Shown piece by piece: positions 24,583 to 38,600 of a DNA stretch of 64,000 bases (position 1 is the stretch's first letter; every line of letters starts with the position of its first letter). Under the pieces are notes generated by a model that worked only from the letters and a program-made list of their open reading frames with translations, had not been told where the DNA came from and ran no database searches. Origin of the DNA: Leptodactylus fallax (Eukaryota > Chordata > Amphibia > Anura > Leptodactylidae); contig CAMRHE010000068.1 in the NCBI GenBank assembly GCA_947044405.1, forward strand, positions 181,001 through 245,000. The letters are read 5' to 3'. The position numbers and the translations under genes were made by a program.

Positions 24583-26174
24583 ATGGAATAAGCCACAGGG
24601 CTAGAGAACCCGCTGTGCCTACGTGAGTAATGAGGCATGGATAAGATCTCTTCAGCTTCTTGATTGACCAGGGTTCTGAAGGTCAGACCCCAACAATATT
24701 GATGACCTATCAATACAACAGTCCTGGAGAATCCCTTGAAGTATATGTAAAGATCAAGCTTTGCTGTAGTGCATTGCAGGAGATGTAGTGTTCACACTGG
24801 TCTCCTACAATGAGACAAGCAATGTGTTTGTCACCACAGTGCTGCAGACTTTAAGTAGCAACCAACTATGCAGCTCTGGATGTGACTGGAGTATAAAACA
24901 CTGTGCAAGGGAATTACTTAGGACTGGTGGGGGTCCCATCATAAAGTGATGATGTACCCTAGTAATATGCTATCTATTTATTAGAAGGGAATACCCCTTT
25001 AAAACAAAATTCCTTTAATCTGATAATCCAGAATATTTGATAATCCAGACAATCTGGCCCCATTGACGATGGATTAAAGGAATTTTCCAGTGCATTCCTT
25101 CAGTTCCACCCTGCGGCCGCCTTGTCCTGGTAGATGTAGCAGAGCTGAATCACGTGCTGGATTTGTCAGAAGATACAAATGTATCCAGTGGAAAATGATT
25201 CCGCAACAGGAAAAGATAAACAGGAGGATTAAGGAGCTGAGAAGTTTCCATTAGACACAGAAGATGACTTGTGAGACTCCACATTGTTTATCCGTGTTAT
25301 AAAGTCTCTCGGCCTCGGAAGAAATTAAAATGGGCGGGGCTTAATGAGACTCAATACCAGAATTTCGGAAATATATGGTGACTTTCCACAAGCAAATGAT
25401 CACCTTGCGGAGGGTCTACTGACCTGCACTCCCAGCATCATAGACACGCATGAGTTAGTGGACTGGGACACTTGGCTGTAATACGGCCCAAAAATACGCC
25501 TATGTGTATTATATTTAATGGTAGATATTTTTTTAAATGATTTAATTTATTATTTTTGAGATTTTTTTATTTATTATATTGTCTATTTTTATTTTTTTGA
25601 TCTTCACAGATTTAATTAGAACATCTCGTGATATCACAAGACATGAAAAGGCCTCATTGTCCGCACCGCCTGCCGGGAGGATGGCGAGGCCTGCGGAGAT
25701 AGCGATGGATTCAGCTGACAAAAATTTAGTCTGCTACAAGAAGACACAGAGATCTTCACAGTGAATTACCAGGAGATCCCCGTACGACGCTCCAGTCTGG
25801 AGAGCATATAACCCAGCAATCTTATATAAGACATATAAATAGGGACATAGTTGGCGATCATTTTCAGACCGCCATGTGGTTATATCACCAGACAGCGGTG
25901 ACATCACAGTCCATCAATGGGTCCATCCATCAGTCCTTGATTGTTGGGGGTCCAATCGTCGGGTTCACCCCTGACCTGTCCAGAAAAAGAGACTGTGGCA
26001 CTCAAGTGAATGAGATGTGCCGCCATATCGGATATAGGCATCCATGTCAATGAACCGCAGTGTACCATCCGAGCTAAGGGGCCCTGCTCTGAAGGGTCAG
26101 GGGATTGGAGCCCTCTGACAGCCTATCCTTAGGATCGGTCATTGACATCAGGGATCCGACTCCTGGCACTCCCA

Positions 26175-26432
26175 TTAAAGGGGTTTTCTGGCCCCCCAAG
26201 TGGTTTTTCATACTGATGACCTATCCAGTGTAGAGTTGCAGGATCACGGCCCTTAAATAAGAGCAGAGCTGCTTCAGGCCCCCGTCTTGTTCAGTATCCT
26301 CCAGCCAGTTTGGCTGATCGGTGCGGAGTCCAGGTATCGGTCCCCCACTGATCAGACACTGATGGCCCATCATGTGGATACTTCAGCAGTATAAAAAAAA
26401 AAAAGAACATCTGGGGCCAGAAAAACCCTTGC
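26175..26432. mobile_element. TTAA MITE, family E, diverged
   Basis: TTAAAGGGGTTTTCTGGCCC at the left faces GGGGCCAGAAAAACCCTT at the right. GACCTATCCAGTG, GGCTGATCGG and CACTGATCAGACACTGATGG lie inside. The right TTAA has decayed. Confidence 0.7.
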
Positions 26433-28337
26433 ATGGTGTTTTTCTTTTTTAACACAAAAACAGTATTGCATGTTTTTTATAGTGTTTTTTGCCCTTGGCA
26501 TTTTTCATTCACACAGAGTTTTTTGGCTATTTTTGTCCTAGAAGAAAATCCATAAGAAAACACCTTAAAAAAAAAAACAAAAAGAAAAAAACCCCACCAT
26601 GAAATGTATATTACTAAAAAAAAAAAAAAAAAAACCCCAAAGTAAAGGAACAAGCCATGAATGTAAAGTTATCCAGAATTTCTTCTGAAGAGACCCCAGA
26701 GTATAATAATGATTCATAGTTGGCTAATCCCAAAAATTTTGGGTTCATTCCTAAAATTTTTGGAAAATTCTTAACAAACCCGACTCGTTACGAACAGGTT
26801 TGCTCATCCCTGAAGTGAAAAATGCAGCACATAGAATAAAGGGCCTGTTTTTGTTTTTTCACGGGTCTGTCCACGAGCTGTATCTGGTATCGTCGTTTGG
26901 CCTTATTCACATAAATAAACCAGAGCTGCAATACCAGAGGTGGCCCATGGATAGGTGAGGCGCTGTTTCTTGGAGGGAATAAAAGCAGATGTTTTTGTAA
27001 CCAAATTAAAGGGATCTTTTCTACCGACCCCAATGTGTGTCTATAGACATGAAAGGATGAGAAGAAGCGTCCATCACTGACTGAGGTCTCCGCCTGGCTA
27101 TTGCAAACAATGACTTCAGCGTAAAGTGCGGGCAGCGATCCAGAGAGCGAATTTATCCTGAGCAGGATGTCAGGCCGATGGTAAAAATAGCAGCTGAGGG
27201 GAGCGCGGCATCTGTACTAAGTCAAACAGTAAAAATGCATTCCACATGGATGGAGCCATCAGCGAGGACTCAGGGTGTGGGCTCTAGAGCAAGCGCCCCC
27301 TTGAGACACCCCAGAGGATAGTTCACTATGGGACTACAAGTCCCAGCAATCTTACCCCCTGCTATGTGTGGCCTACTGGACAATGGCTTTACCACTAAGT
27401 GCGCATAATCAACCGGAAATAGAGCCAGCAGCACTGAGTATTTCAGCAGAAAAGATGGCAGTGAAGTCTGCTCTTATAGGGAATGTGTCACCAACAAAAA
27501 AAATACCTCATTTGTAAACCAAGTTTTTATGCTAAACATATTTTTTGATGATTTTATTTCACCACCTATATTAAAAAAAAAACGTTCTATATCCTATAAT
27601 TTTCACTCTGGCCACTAAGCCTAATTACTAGACTGACACTTTGCTTATTCTGTAAGGGGTTTTCTTTGCAGTAGTCATTTACGTTGCAAACAACAGAAGA
27701 TAACACCACCGATCCATCATTGCATCACAGACGGGATTACAATAGAAGATAACACCTCTATAGATAATACCTCTGACCCATCACCCAGGCTACATAGTAG
27801 ATCACAGTTCCTGCTCTGTCTATGGCTTCTTCCATTTTACATTAATAGTATCCTGGAGGGTGAAAAAGGTAGAAAGTCAGGCAACCAAAAACTGGGTAAA
27901 AGTGTAACCCTTCCACTGCAGCCATGCTCCCATACAAGAGCGGTGTGATATACTGTACACATTGCAGTAGAATTCAGATAGGACGGCTTCTTCTGTACAC
28001 TTTTTGCCCTAATATGCTAAACATAACCAATTATATTATGCTTTCGTCCGCACGCTCCACAGATCACGGTTAATTACTCGCATCCATTCTGAACTGTAAC
28101 CAACGCCGTGTAAGATGCTCATGTTATGGCGGTAATAAGCAGCAACGTATGGCAGCCAATCAGATGGGAGCTTCATTGGACGTGTGCAAAGTAAACTATG
28201 TGAAAGAGCCTTTAAAACCTGACCAACATTGTATGTTTCCAGATATTAAAGGGTATGTACACTTTTGCAACCCATATGTGGCATTGCTCTGATGCTTGTA
28301 AAAAAAAAAAAAAAAAAAAGCTTCCTATCATGTGTCT

Positions 28338-28380
28338 CCATGGTTACAGACTACAAATGAATCTTGTGTAGTCTGATTCT
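28338..28380. repeat. Short hairpin repeat, copy 1 of 3
   Basis: CCATGGTTACAGACTACAAA and TGTGTAGTCTGATTC; AGACTACA pairs with TGTAGTCT. Copies at 29718-29759 (PDHX intron 10) and 39698-39740. It follows a 20-base A tract. Confidence 0.7.
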
Positions 28381-28834
28381 GATCTGCAGGAAAGCGATGA
28401 GAAGGGGCAGAGGGAGAGCAGTAGCCACATTTATTATGGGGTTACGCGTCAAAAAGTCGTAAACTAGCGGTCTGTGATAATATTTGTCGCAACTGGCGAT
28501 TTAGCAACACCCTTCCCAGAAAGGGTGCCCAGCATGGGGTGGGGCCATCGGCTAGTTGGTTTTATTATCATTTATACCAATGTCGGTCTTGATCATCTCT
28601 GCTCTGGCCAAGGATGCACCTGATATACGACATGGCGTCCTCAACATAAACAGGTGCATTCTCTGCGGGAGAAGAGATGATCAAGATCAGTGTGGAAACC
28701 GCCGGTCTGGATTAATCACCCCCATAGGGTTAGTTCGTAGTCTGTCACTATGGAGTTACACAGGGGTATAAATAGCTGTATACACAAAACGACAGCTTCA
28801 TTTTTGGTGTGATGATGAAATACACATTACAGAA

Positions 28835-29179
28835 CAGGCCCAAAGCCTAAGGCTGCACTACTGAGACAAGTTGATGACATCTTCTCTTCTGCTTTCAGTC
28901 AGGTTCAGGGTGGTCATGGAGACATTAGGTGGATCAAAATCACCAAATACACATCCTTATAGGTCCATAGTCAAGCCAGGTAGGACGTACATGTTATAGG
29001 CCTTGTTGTCCATAGCAACCAATCACGGCCCGGCTGTATTTTTCCAGGGCAGTTTCAGAAATGATAGCTACACTGTGATTGGTTGCTATGCAATCGGCCC
29101 CATTGTCTCCATAACAACACAATAGCATTTTCTGTGTCATTAGGAACTCTCAGTAGTACAGCCTCAGGCTTTGGGCCTG
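28835..29179. mobile_element. Terminal-inverted-repeat element next to the PDHX 3' end
   Basis: The element is 345 bp. CAGGCCCAAAGCCTAAGGCT at the left pairs with AGCCTCAGGCTTTGGGCCTG at the right, about 30 bp with few mismatches. A second inverted pair, CATAGCAACCAATCAC and GTGATTGGTTGCTATG, lies inside. No clear target duplication is seen. It is probably a hAT-type MITE and lies about 95 bp past the PDHX poly(A) signal. Confidence 0.75.
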
Positions 29180-29275
29180 TAATTTCAAGTGATCATATCT
29201 CTTTAGAAATGCCGTCTGGAGGCCTCAGATCAATATAAAGAGTCGCACGCCGTGGTTTCTAATAAGTTAATCTGC

Positions 29276-29281
29276 TTTATT
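29276..29281 (-). terminator. Polyadenylation signal AATAAA for PDHX
   Basis: AATAAA is read on the minus strand about 65 bp after the PDHX stop codon. Cleavage would be expected roughly at 29250-29265, giving a very short 3' UTR. Other downstream signals could also be used; only this one is close. Confidence 0.7.
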
Positions 29282-29345
29282 AATCCATCCTATACACGGT
29301 TTGTTCGCTCGGGGTTCACCATATCACAACATAAAGTGCGTTCAC

Positions 29346-29610
29346 TCACAACAGGGCACAGTTAATCGGGTTTTCCAGGTTGGATCGGAAACGGTCGAGG
29401 AACATGGAGGCCAGTTCGTCGTCGACCAGGCGGCCATCACTGGACAATGTAACATTCAGCAGCTCCTTTTTGGAGATCTCTGGGTTTCCCTCTTCATCTT
29501 CAGCTATAGCTAACTCAGTCCGGGAGCGCCCCACCGCCAGAATACAGGACTGCGGGGGGTTAATTACAGCGCTGAACCCCGTGATGCCAAACATGCCGAG
29601 GTTAGAGATG
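29346..29610 (-). CDS. PDHX: PDHX exon 11: C-terminal core domain and stop
   Basis: The coding part is 265 bp, with acceptor CAG at 29613-29611 and stop TGA at 29348-29346. It encodes [20 protein letters not shown], then a segment with [20 protein letters not shown], then [20 protein letters not shown], ending [29 protein letters not shown] is diagnostic of the E2/PDHX core. Where catalytic E2 has Asp-His-Arg and a following Asp-Gly, this protein has Asp-Gly-Arg and Asp-Asp, so acyltransferase activity is not expected. The last residues, NCALL, differ from the short mammalian ending. Confidence 0.97.
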
Positions 29611-32600
29611 CTGTGCGCCCCATTATTATTGAGGAAAAAAAAAAGGATCATTAACACGGAGACACAAAAATCTGACAAGTACATCAAGTTCACAAACAGT
29701 TGTGATTCAAATGTTGTCATGGTTACAGACTACAAATAAACTGTGCGTAGTCAGATCCCGCACTCGTGGGTTATTTTGATGCTTTTTGAGCTTGTAAAGG
29801 AGCTAGAATCAATATATCTAGAGAAATTTACCTGAAAGATCCTCCCTGGTATTCTTCTGGTAACAGTTTTCCATTTCTTGCCTTTTGGGCCAAAGCCTAA
29901 GAAAAAAAGACAAGGTATGCGTAAGAAATTTTGAAATGAAACCTTAAAGGAGCTCTCTATAAATCTGATATTGATGGTCTATCCTTAGGGAAGATTGTGG
30001 GGGATTTGACTCTAGACACCACCATCGATCATCTGATTAAAGAGTCTGTGTCAGGTATTGGAGTTCAGTCTCATTCACTTGGATGGGACTGAGTTGCTGC
30101 ATAGGGGGTGTCAGCATCACTGGCCAATCCAAATACAGGGGGGAGGTGTCTCAGACTATAGAAGTACAGGGTGCACAGGGTAGTCTGAGAAGCTGGCAGC
30201 CATTGTAGATTAATGCAGAGGGGGCTGGGAATCACTGGATCCTAAACAATGGGGGCACCCATTGGGAATTCATTACTGGATAAGGGTCCCACCTCCAAGA
30301 CCTGAATCTAATTCGAGAACAGGGACCCCCCCTGACCCAAGTCTTGCGACCACTGTGAGTAGATAGGTGGCTGCGCATGTGCAGCTCTCTCCATTGACTT
30401 CTATGGGAGAGTAGACGATCAGGCATGCTTGGATCATCTATAGAAATGAATGGAGAGAGTTGCGCATGCGCAGCCACCTGTCCACTCACAGCACAGTTGA
30501 GACAGGGGTTCTTGAATGCCCCTATACATGTTATATAAATTTTTTATGGGGAGTCGGAGAGTTTCTTTGACTTTAGGTCACTGCAGGAGATTTGGAGCTC
30601 TGTATCAGTGTATCAACGTAGCACAACAAATCCAGGTGAGCAAGTGTACATTCACCCGGCCTTACACATCTGTCGCGGTGACGCACCAGTAATCAGCGAG
30701 GTGACATCTGTGTCACTATTTATAGAGCCCAAAATGTCTCGACTCTGCAAATGTCTCATCCTGACAATGTATAAAACGCGGGGGGTTTGGCAGCTGTTGG
30801 CGCCAGTCGCAGACTAAGCTCTGTTGCTCTGGGACTCGGTCAAGCTGCTACATCTGTTAAACATGGTGCTACGGCTGCCGCTAACATGGCAGCGTGACGC
30901 GTGGAGTGCTAACAGCTCCCCCGCCGCCGGGGTCCACACCTCCGAGCACCGGATACATGAGCTGATATTACATTGTAGCATTCCTTAAAGGCATTGTTCT
31001 GTAATGCCTAGGTGGAGTTTACCTTTAAGGGCTGACAATACCAGTATGTAGATTCCATGACTCTTCCCGTGGACGAGGCTACTTACTCATCCTTTGGTCT
31101 TACAATCAATGCCAATCCTACCTTGACTTCAGGACTTGAGGAAGCTAAGATCGAATGGTAGCTAGTGGACAAACTACCTAGCAATAACATTTAAAAGATT
31201 GGTTGCTAGGAAGCCCAATTATGGCTGCAGCACTTGTTGCATCTGTCTATGGCTGTGGGCATGTACAATAAGGAGCAGTCTGCCCCCCTGCCCCATCCAT
31301 TGCTGATAATGTTCTGCCATTCTGCCAGGAGTAACTGTACAATAGCAAACAAATCCCTGAGAAAAGCCCAAGTGACCATAATATAGGAGATCCAGGAACA
31401 CTGAACTGCAAATACATGCAACCAAGCAGATAAAACACTAGAAAAAAAAATTAAAATCTATGAGAACAGTCAGTAAAGCTGCTGCTGTCTGTGAATAATA
31501 TCCCATCTGTAGCCATACAAGTAGCCAGAAGTAGATACAAGCACATAGAAGACTTTTCTTACATTGTAAGGTGTGAGATTTTCAGGATTCTCAGTGTTTT
31601 GCACACAGCAACAGTTTGCAGACATGTCTGTGCAGGCTGTGAGGAGACTCAACCCCTCCCCGCTCCATTCACTGTGTGAAGAGAGAAAAGGAAGGCCCTC
31701 TACACTCACTGAGATAAGCAAGACGGAATGGAATGTATCTATGGACAGACTTCCTTAGTAACAAAAGAGTGAACCGTACATTAGCTAGAAGGGAGACACC
31801 TTTATTCGGCTCAAGGAGTTGTTGTAGCCGGAGGTCCCCGCTTCTATAAATGGTTGTTATCTGTGATCACCTGATCGACGCTGATCCAAGTCTTAACAAT
31901 TTCATCCAGACACACACTTTCCCTACAGCAGCCTCTACAAGGGAAACATAGTATTACATGCTGGCCATTAAATTATTAAGAGAAACAAATATTACATGGC
32001 CAGGCTGAGTCCTCCAGAGCAGCAGCCATTCTTACTTAGCAGCTCCCACTGAAATAGAGGGGAGTCCTAAGCGGGGACACCACCTTTAACAGCTATGTGC
32101 CCCAATAGGGCATATGGGCAGAGGTGTGCTTTATAACCACTTAAGTTGAGGTTAGATGATAGAATGGAGCGGCTACAAATAGGTTCTCCCTGGCCTGGCA
32201 TGGATCCAGAAGGTGGCGCTGCTTCGGCTCCTGTGTCCACGTGATCTCCTGTGACTGTTAGTATTAGGCACCACCCTCTGTATCCAGATGGGTTACATTT
32301 CGGAGAGGGATATTTAGTTACTGTGACTACATAAGGTTGGCCTTACAGATTTAAGCCACAGCTTTAAAAATATTATACAGGATTAGAAAAACATAGCTGC
32401 TGCAATTCAAAAACAGCGCCACCCTTGCCACAAGTTCTAAGTGGTATTGCAGCTCAATTTAATTTATTTTAAAGCAGCCGAGCTGCAATAGCAGATGCAA
32501 CCTATGAACAGTAGTGGCGCTGTATCGGGAATATCATATCGCTTTGCTGTTTATGGGCAAAAGAAAGAAGAGATCGATCTTTCGTAACGCGTGTAGGTGA

Positions 32601-35600
32601 ATTATTATATTATATAATTACTAGACTAATGCAAATCATCTCCATATATAACACAAGACTCCACCCTCGCTTTGTTATATCATCACGTCTATAAATAGTG
32701 AGGACACATAATAATAGAGGTCATCATGTAACTAGGATCCCTGAATAGTAATGTGACCTGACCCCAGATCACTCACTGACAACCACATTTATTTATCCTG
32801 CTGCCATCGTACACCATTCATCGTTCACGAATAGAATTCTAGAGCTACAGTGTAGACTGACACTTAGAGTAAGAAAGATGGATTTCTGGGTATGTAAACC
32901 TGTCAACAATTCAGATTTACAAGCTGGAAAGTTGGGTGACCTCCTGGCCTTACAATGGCCAAATAGGACAACAGAGGGAAGAGCTCTTTGGGCCCCATCT
33001 TCGTGGCTTTTATTAGCCCCAGTCTGATAATTTTACGTGACGGGCACATTCCTTAGCCGTACACAGGTCCCCATTGATCTGATTTTACAGGGAATTCCTT
33101 GCATCCCTCCCACAGTAACACATGGTATCATCCGATCAGGATTCTCCTAATACAGAGGTGTATTCATCGCCTGCTCCTGGCTGCACAGCCAAAGTGGACG
33201 CTTATTGAATTTATCACCCAAGACGTTCCCAGCCTGGACAATGGAGCATTTATTTTACTTGGGTCTTGGAGCGGAAACTTGAGAAATCACATGAGGGCTG
33301 AGACCATTTTTCTTCTCTCACACTTGACTTTTACGACATATTATACGGGACTGAACCATCTCTAAAGATCCACGTAGTCAACATACATCTGCGTGCAACG
33401 GATGGTACGACCCAAGAGGATGTGAACTTTGGTGGACGTACATGTGGGTGTACAAATACAAAGATGGAGCAGAGCTCGGGGGTCGCTAAGATTTATGCAA
33501 ACATGTCAGATTTTATTGTTTTAGGTCATATTACTGCTGATTTTACTAGGCATATCCATTTGTGGTTGTTATACCTGCTGATAACGTTGGTTTGGCCCAA
33601 AATCATGGACCCCTTCACCAAACCTTGGAATAAAGAAGCCAAATGGGCAGACCCTTCTGGTAGGACAGGCCTTGGTATGGGGAAACCACTGGTCGATGGG
33701 GTTTGTAGAGGTCTAGATACTTTACAATTTGATAGGCTATAACCCCGGTTGGGGGTCCATGAGGAGAACCTGGGTATGTCCAATGAACGGGACCCTCCAT
33801 CTTGGCACCAGGTGGCCACAGTTTTTGGTAAGTGGCCATAACCCTTCTGATAGGTCAGACTATAACACTGCAGGGAGTCCATGATATGAGACCCTTCACT
33901 GACGGAATATGGGGCCATTAGTCACCTCTCAGCAAATCTTAGTGAGCGGCCATGACGACCACATCCGGTAGAGGGCAGGTGGAAACTTTCTCATCCAATT
34001 TGATCTTTAGTTGCTGCCCCCTGGATCATAGTCCATGGCACTGGGATGCCAAGAGCGTTGTGATCTCATCTCCTGATTGACTCCGACCTTGACCTCAGCC
34101 TTGTTCTTGGCTATCGTTCCTAGTCTGGCACCAGTCGGCTCTGTTCCTGACCACACCATCATCTTGTCCACTGGTCTTCTCTTGCTGGTGGTGACCCTTG
34201 GCTTAGCTTCTGACTACCGATCCGAGACTATTCTGTGGACCGCAACCTGGAAATATGTTGGTAAAGTCCAAACAGCCTTGCAGAGATTAAGGGTGTAGAC
34301 GGAGGAGAGTCCTTATAGGTGCCGCACCCCCAAGTCTAGTCAATAAAGCCAACCCCCATTGGTATGTCCGTTTAGAAGTTTGGACCCCAACCCTCAAGAT
34401 ACTGAATGAGAGGCCATGGGTCCTGGTTAATGACCACCTCAGCAGGAGAGCTGTGAAAAATGGAAACTCCCTTAAAAATTCTCTCTCCGATCATGGTGAC
34501 CAGAGTGGATGGATATACTGTTCACCCTCTGTGGATGGTTTGGTACCCTCATGGAACAAGGTCTCCTGACCCTACAACCGGTCCCTAATTTATATTTTTA
34601 GGACATTCACTTCATTCTACAGTACTTGTTCACCTCTGACAGGACATTCAGGACAAGCCCTCTGTGTCCTCCACTGTGGGTGGTCAGGAAGGTCCCCAAC
34701 GACCCCGCAATGAGGTCAGAACAAAGGTCACTCCGCCACGTAAAGGGTATTCATGTGAGGAATGACTGGAATCTCCCTGTACAAGGAGTGTTCACATATC
34801 TGCAATGTACACAATGTGTCACGGGCGTCAGGCTTAGCGTCCCTCAATGTCCTTCAATATTCAACGTTGCACATTCTGCTGTGGATGAAGCTGCGGCATC
34901 ACCAAAGAAGTGGAAGAAGACCGCGAAAGTAAATATATAGTTTTGGGTTTTTTTTTTTTATTTGCAGCAGCAAATTTGCACCAAAAATTGCACATTTTGG
35001 GGTTGCTATCTAAACAACCATTAGATCTCGTAAATAAACTTGCCACCCAGCTTTCCCGGACTACAGAATAATTGATCTGCAGTGATATTCCACTAAATAA
35101 CCTTGGCTTGAATGAAAACCACAAAATAGCAGCAACTGAAATGAATGGGAACGAGTGAGTGTGCGCCCCGGGTGAGTGTGCGGGCGGAGCGGAACATGCT
35201 GTTTGAACATGTCCCAGCATGGCAGCTATTGAGGCGGCATCGGGGCGGACGCCCTTTTGGAGAGGCACAGATTGCAGCCTTTGAAAATGGCCAAAAATAC
35301 AGTCATGAGGCCTGGGCGCAGCCGGCTCCAGGAGAAGGCGTGGCTCTCCACTTACACAAGCGGATTGTCAGCTCACGGGGTTTTATTACCATAGTTTATT
35401 ATGTAGATCTGAGAAAGGACATCACACGGCGGCAAACAGCAGAGGTATACAGGACGGAGGGAGGCAGATATATATATACTGTGTGTGTATTATATACCGC
35501 TGCTGTTGAAGCCACACATCATACACAGCGCTCCACACTAATAATAATACCCAAGAGCCATAACATTTTAGTTCCCAATCCATATAATGCTGCCCAGCAG

Positions 35601-38600
35601 GCCCCCACACAGTATAATGCTGCCCAGCGGGCACTCACATAGTATAATGCAGCCCAGCGCGCCCTCACACAGTATAATGCAGCCCAGCGCGCCCTCACAT
35701 AGTATAATGCAGCCCAGCGCGCCCTCACATAGTATAATGCTGCGCAGCGGGCACTCACATAGTATAATGCTATGCCCAGTACCCCCACAGTATAATGCTC
35801 TCCCCACTCTATATAATACTCTCTCCAGTGCCCCCTACACACACAATATAATGCTCCCAAATGGCCCTGCATAGAGTATAATGCTCCCTCATACAGTATA
35901 ATGCTCCCCAGTGACGTCTCCACAGTATAATGCTCCTCTGTGCCCCTTACAATAACGCAGCAGCAAAGCCAGTTGTAAATAGCCGCATTTGCAAATTCTT
36001 AGTTGGACTAGCGACCAGCTTGGTTGCCATCTGGACCCTGATACTTCTGCCCCAGAGCCAGTGTAAATCATGTGTATTACCTGCATAACCAAAAATTCCT
36101 ATCTACGGCCAAACTGGAAGCCGGTATACACCTACTAATTCTCACAGCTGAGGGTTTGCTTCAATTGTATCCAGTCTGCACAATCCTCTGTGAGTTAAAA
36201 AACCTGGACTCCAGACTGATACATTGTAGCAAATTATCAGGATATAAGAGAGTTGTGCCGCTGATGTCTTTATCACAGGGATTGTCTCGACTGAATACAA
36301 CTGTAACGAACCACCAGCTGTGAGAAGTATTAGGTCTGTATAGGTTTTATGGTTTGTTACTATAAAGGCGTTTTCCTCAACTGAAGCAGTTATGGATACT
36401 CCCCAACTATAGGGAGGTAAGGACGGGGTACCCGTTTGCCAATGCAATGTGTCCACTAGTCGCATGGCTTCCTTGGTTGGTGGCGCTCTTTCAGCCGTAG
36501 GCGAGTGAGGTTGGTGACCACTGCTGCAGGCCCAGGCGTTGTCCGGTGCTACATCCCACCATCTCTATTCACAACACTCTCTACAGTTCAGTCAGGAGGG
36601 GAGAGGTGACAGTGATGACATCGGGAGGTCCCAGCAGTGACATAGTATACACTTATGGGTGCGGTGAGAGGGTTGGGCAGGGGGAGATACAGTGACATCA
36701 TGAAGGGGGCTCACAGCTAATTTAATGTATGGTGTGATATATGATGGGGGGGGGGGGCAGAAAATAATATTCCAAAAAGGAATGTGACCCTCTAAAGCTA
36801 CAGAGTCCTACAAGCCTGCATGGGAGGAGGTCATAATATTATAGAGGTCACCAAACGCTTCTAATGGAAGTCACCAGAGTGACCACCTGATATATAATGT
36901 ATGTACACAGTGACTGTACCAGCAGAATAGTGAGCGCAGCTCTGGAGTATAATACAGGATGTAACTCAGGATCAGTACAGGATAAGTAATGTAATGTATG
37001 TACACAGTGACTTTACCAGCAGAATAGTGAGTGCAGCTCTGGAGTATGATACAGGATGTAACTCAGGATCAGTACAGAATAAGTAATGTAATGTATGTAC
37101 ATAGTGACTGCACCAGCAGAATAGTGAGCGCAGCTCTGGAGTATAATACAGGATGTAACTCAGGATCAGTACAGGATAAGTAATGTAATGTATGTACACA
37201 GTGACTGCACCAGCAGAATAGTGAGCGCAGCTCTGGAGTATAATTCAGGATGTAACTCAGGATCAGTACAGGATAAGTAATGTAATGTATGTACACAGTG
37301 ACTGTACCAGCAGAATAGTGAGTGCAGCTCTGGAGTATAATACAGGATGTAACTCAGGATCAGTACTGGATAAGTAATGCACTGTGTGTACCATTATACA
37401 CCAGCTGTGGTCTTTAATTGTATAGTCTTTAACCCCCTTCATACCTGAAAAGCAGATAATTTGGCAAATACCAGAATAACGCCTGCTGGGAGTTGTAGTT
37501 CCAAAGCATAAAACCTCTATCCTTCCTAAAATCTAGTTTTTTTTAAATAGTCCAGAATGGCGTCATTGTGGCTTACTAAAAATAATCTAGGAAGTGATGA
37601 CATCAGAGGGTGTGCAATAATAAGCAGGGCTGTTCCTGGATGATACATAGACCTAACACTGGTCTGCAAGTCCCTGCGAAATCCCTTCCACTTCCGTGGT
37701 CTCAGAGGTCAGGAATTCATCAGATTATACATCACAATGGAAAAAGATGAAAGAACGTCCAGCATGGGCACAATGATGGAATATCACAAGGTCATGGAAT
37801 CAAAGTCTGACAGAATGGGGTGGCAGGGGCTCTGGGAAAGCACTGTGGCCCCTTGGTTACATTTACGGCTATTGCCTATCATGGATCCTTCAAAAAACAC
37901 ACGCTGAGCCGTCAAGAATCGAAGCATCACTTTCCCTGCGCCAACACTGCTTCACTCTCACCATCGATGGCGGTTACGAAGGTCAGACCCCGCAGGCCGA
38001 TATAGACACTAAATGGAAATTTCTCAGCATTTTCCTGATCTCTGTTTGCTGTCAGTGAATAGGAATATTCTTGATGCATCCTAATACTTTGCACAGCTGA
38101 GGGTTTGGTACTCTTATACAGTAATACCTCGTACACTCGCGTTTCCGAATTTGCGAATTCACAGATTCGCGATATTTTTTTGGCAACAAACATATATAGA
38201 TTTTGCTCTTTTTTTTTCAGATCTGTGAAATTTAATTAAAAAAAACACTTCGCTATTGGGTAGTAGCGTCCTGTTCGTTACGTACCCGGCAATTAGTTTC
38301 ATTTTACTGTGAGTGTATAAGAAAAATGAATGAATGTATTAATATACAGTACTGTACAGTATACTTTAGTATACTGTACAGTACTGTAGGGTAAAGTTTA
38401 TTGATATTTAGGGGTTAAACATTAGAAACCGGCATTGTAAGCGCTTCTAAGCGCTTGTGCCAAACATTCGCGATTCCTCGCGATCCGCGACCCGCTCTGG
38501 ACCCTAACCTCGCGAATGTACGAGGTATTACTGTATTCAGTATACCCAATGTTGAGAGGGCTGTTTAGACTGGGTGCAACGGTAGCAAACTCCCAGCTGT

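Larger units (their letters stand above)
24583..28834. other. No gene recognised; A tracts and repeat pieces
   Basis: Besides the MITE at 26175-26432, it has A tracts at 26391-26404, 26568-26590, 26615-26634 and 28299-28318, and TTAAAGGGTATGTACACTTT at 28247, a TTAA-type left end. I found no exon of CD44, which lies beyond PDHX in mammals. Confidence 0.5.

Noticed and set aside
1..28800. CD44, the gene beyond PDHX in mammals
   Set aside because: No frame on either strand resembles CD44 link or cytoplasmic domains. Single small exons could be missed, but there is no positive evidence.
29380..29739. Plus-strand frame of 119 codons
   Set aside because: It overlaps PDHX exon 11 on the other strand and runs into the intron; the minus-strand reading is clearly PDHX.
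35519..35923. Repeated [14 protein letters not shown] frame on the minus strand
   Set aside because: It is a translation of the 30-bp array; reading frames exist on both strands with no domain.
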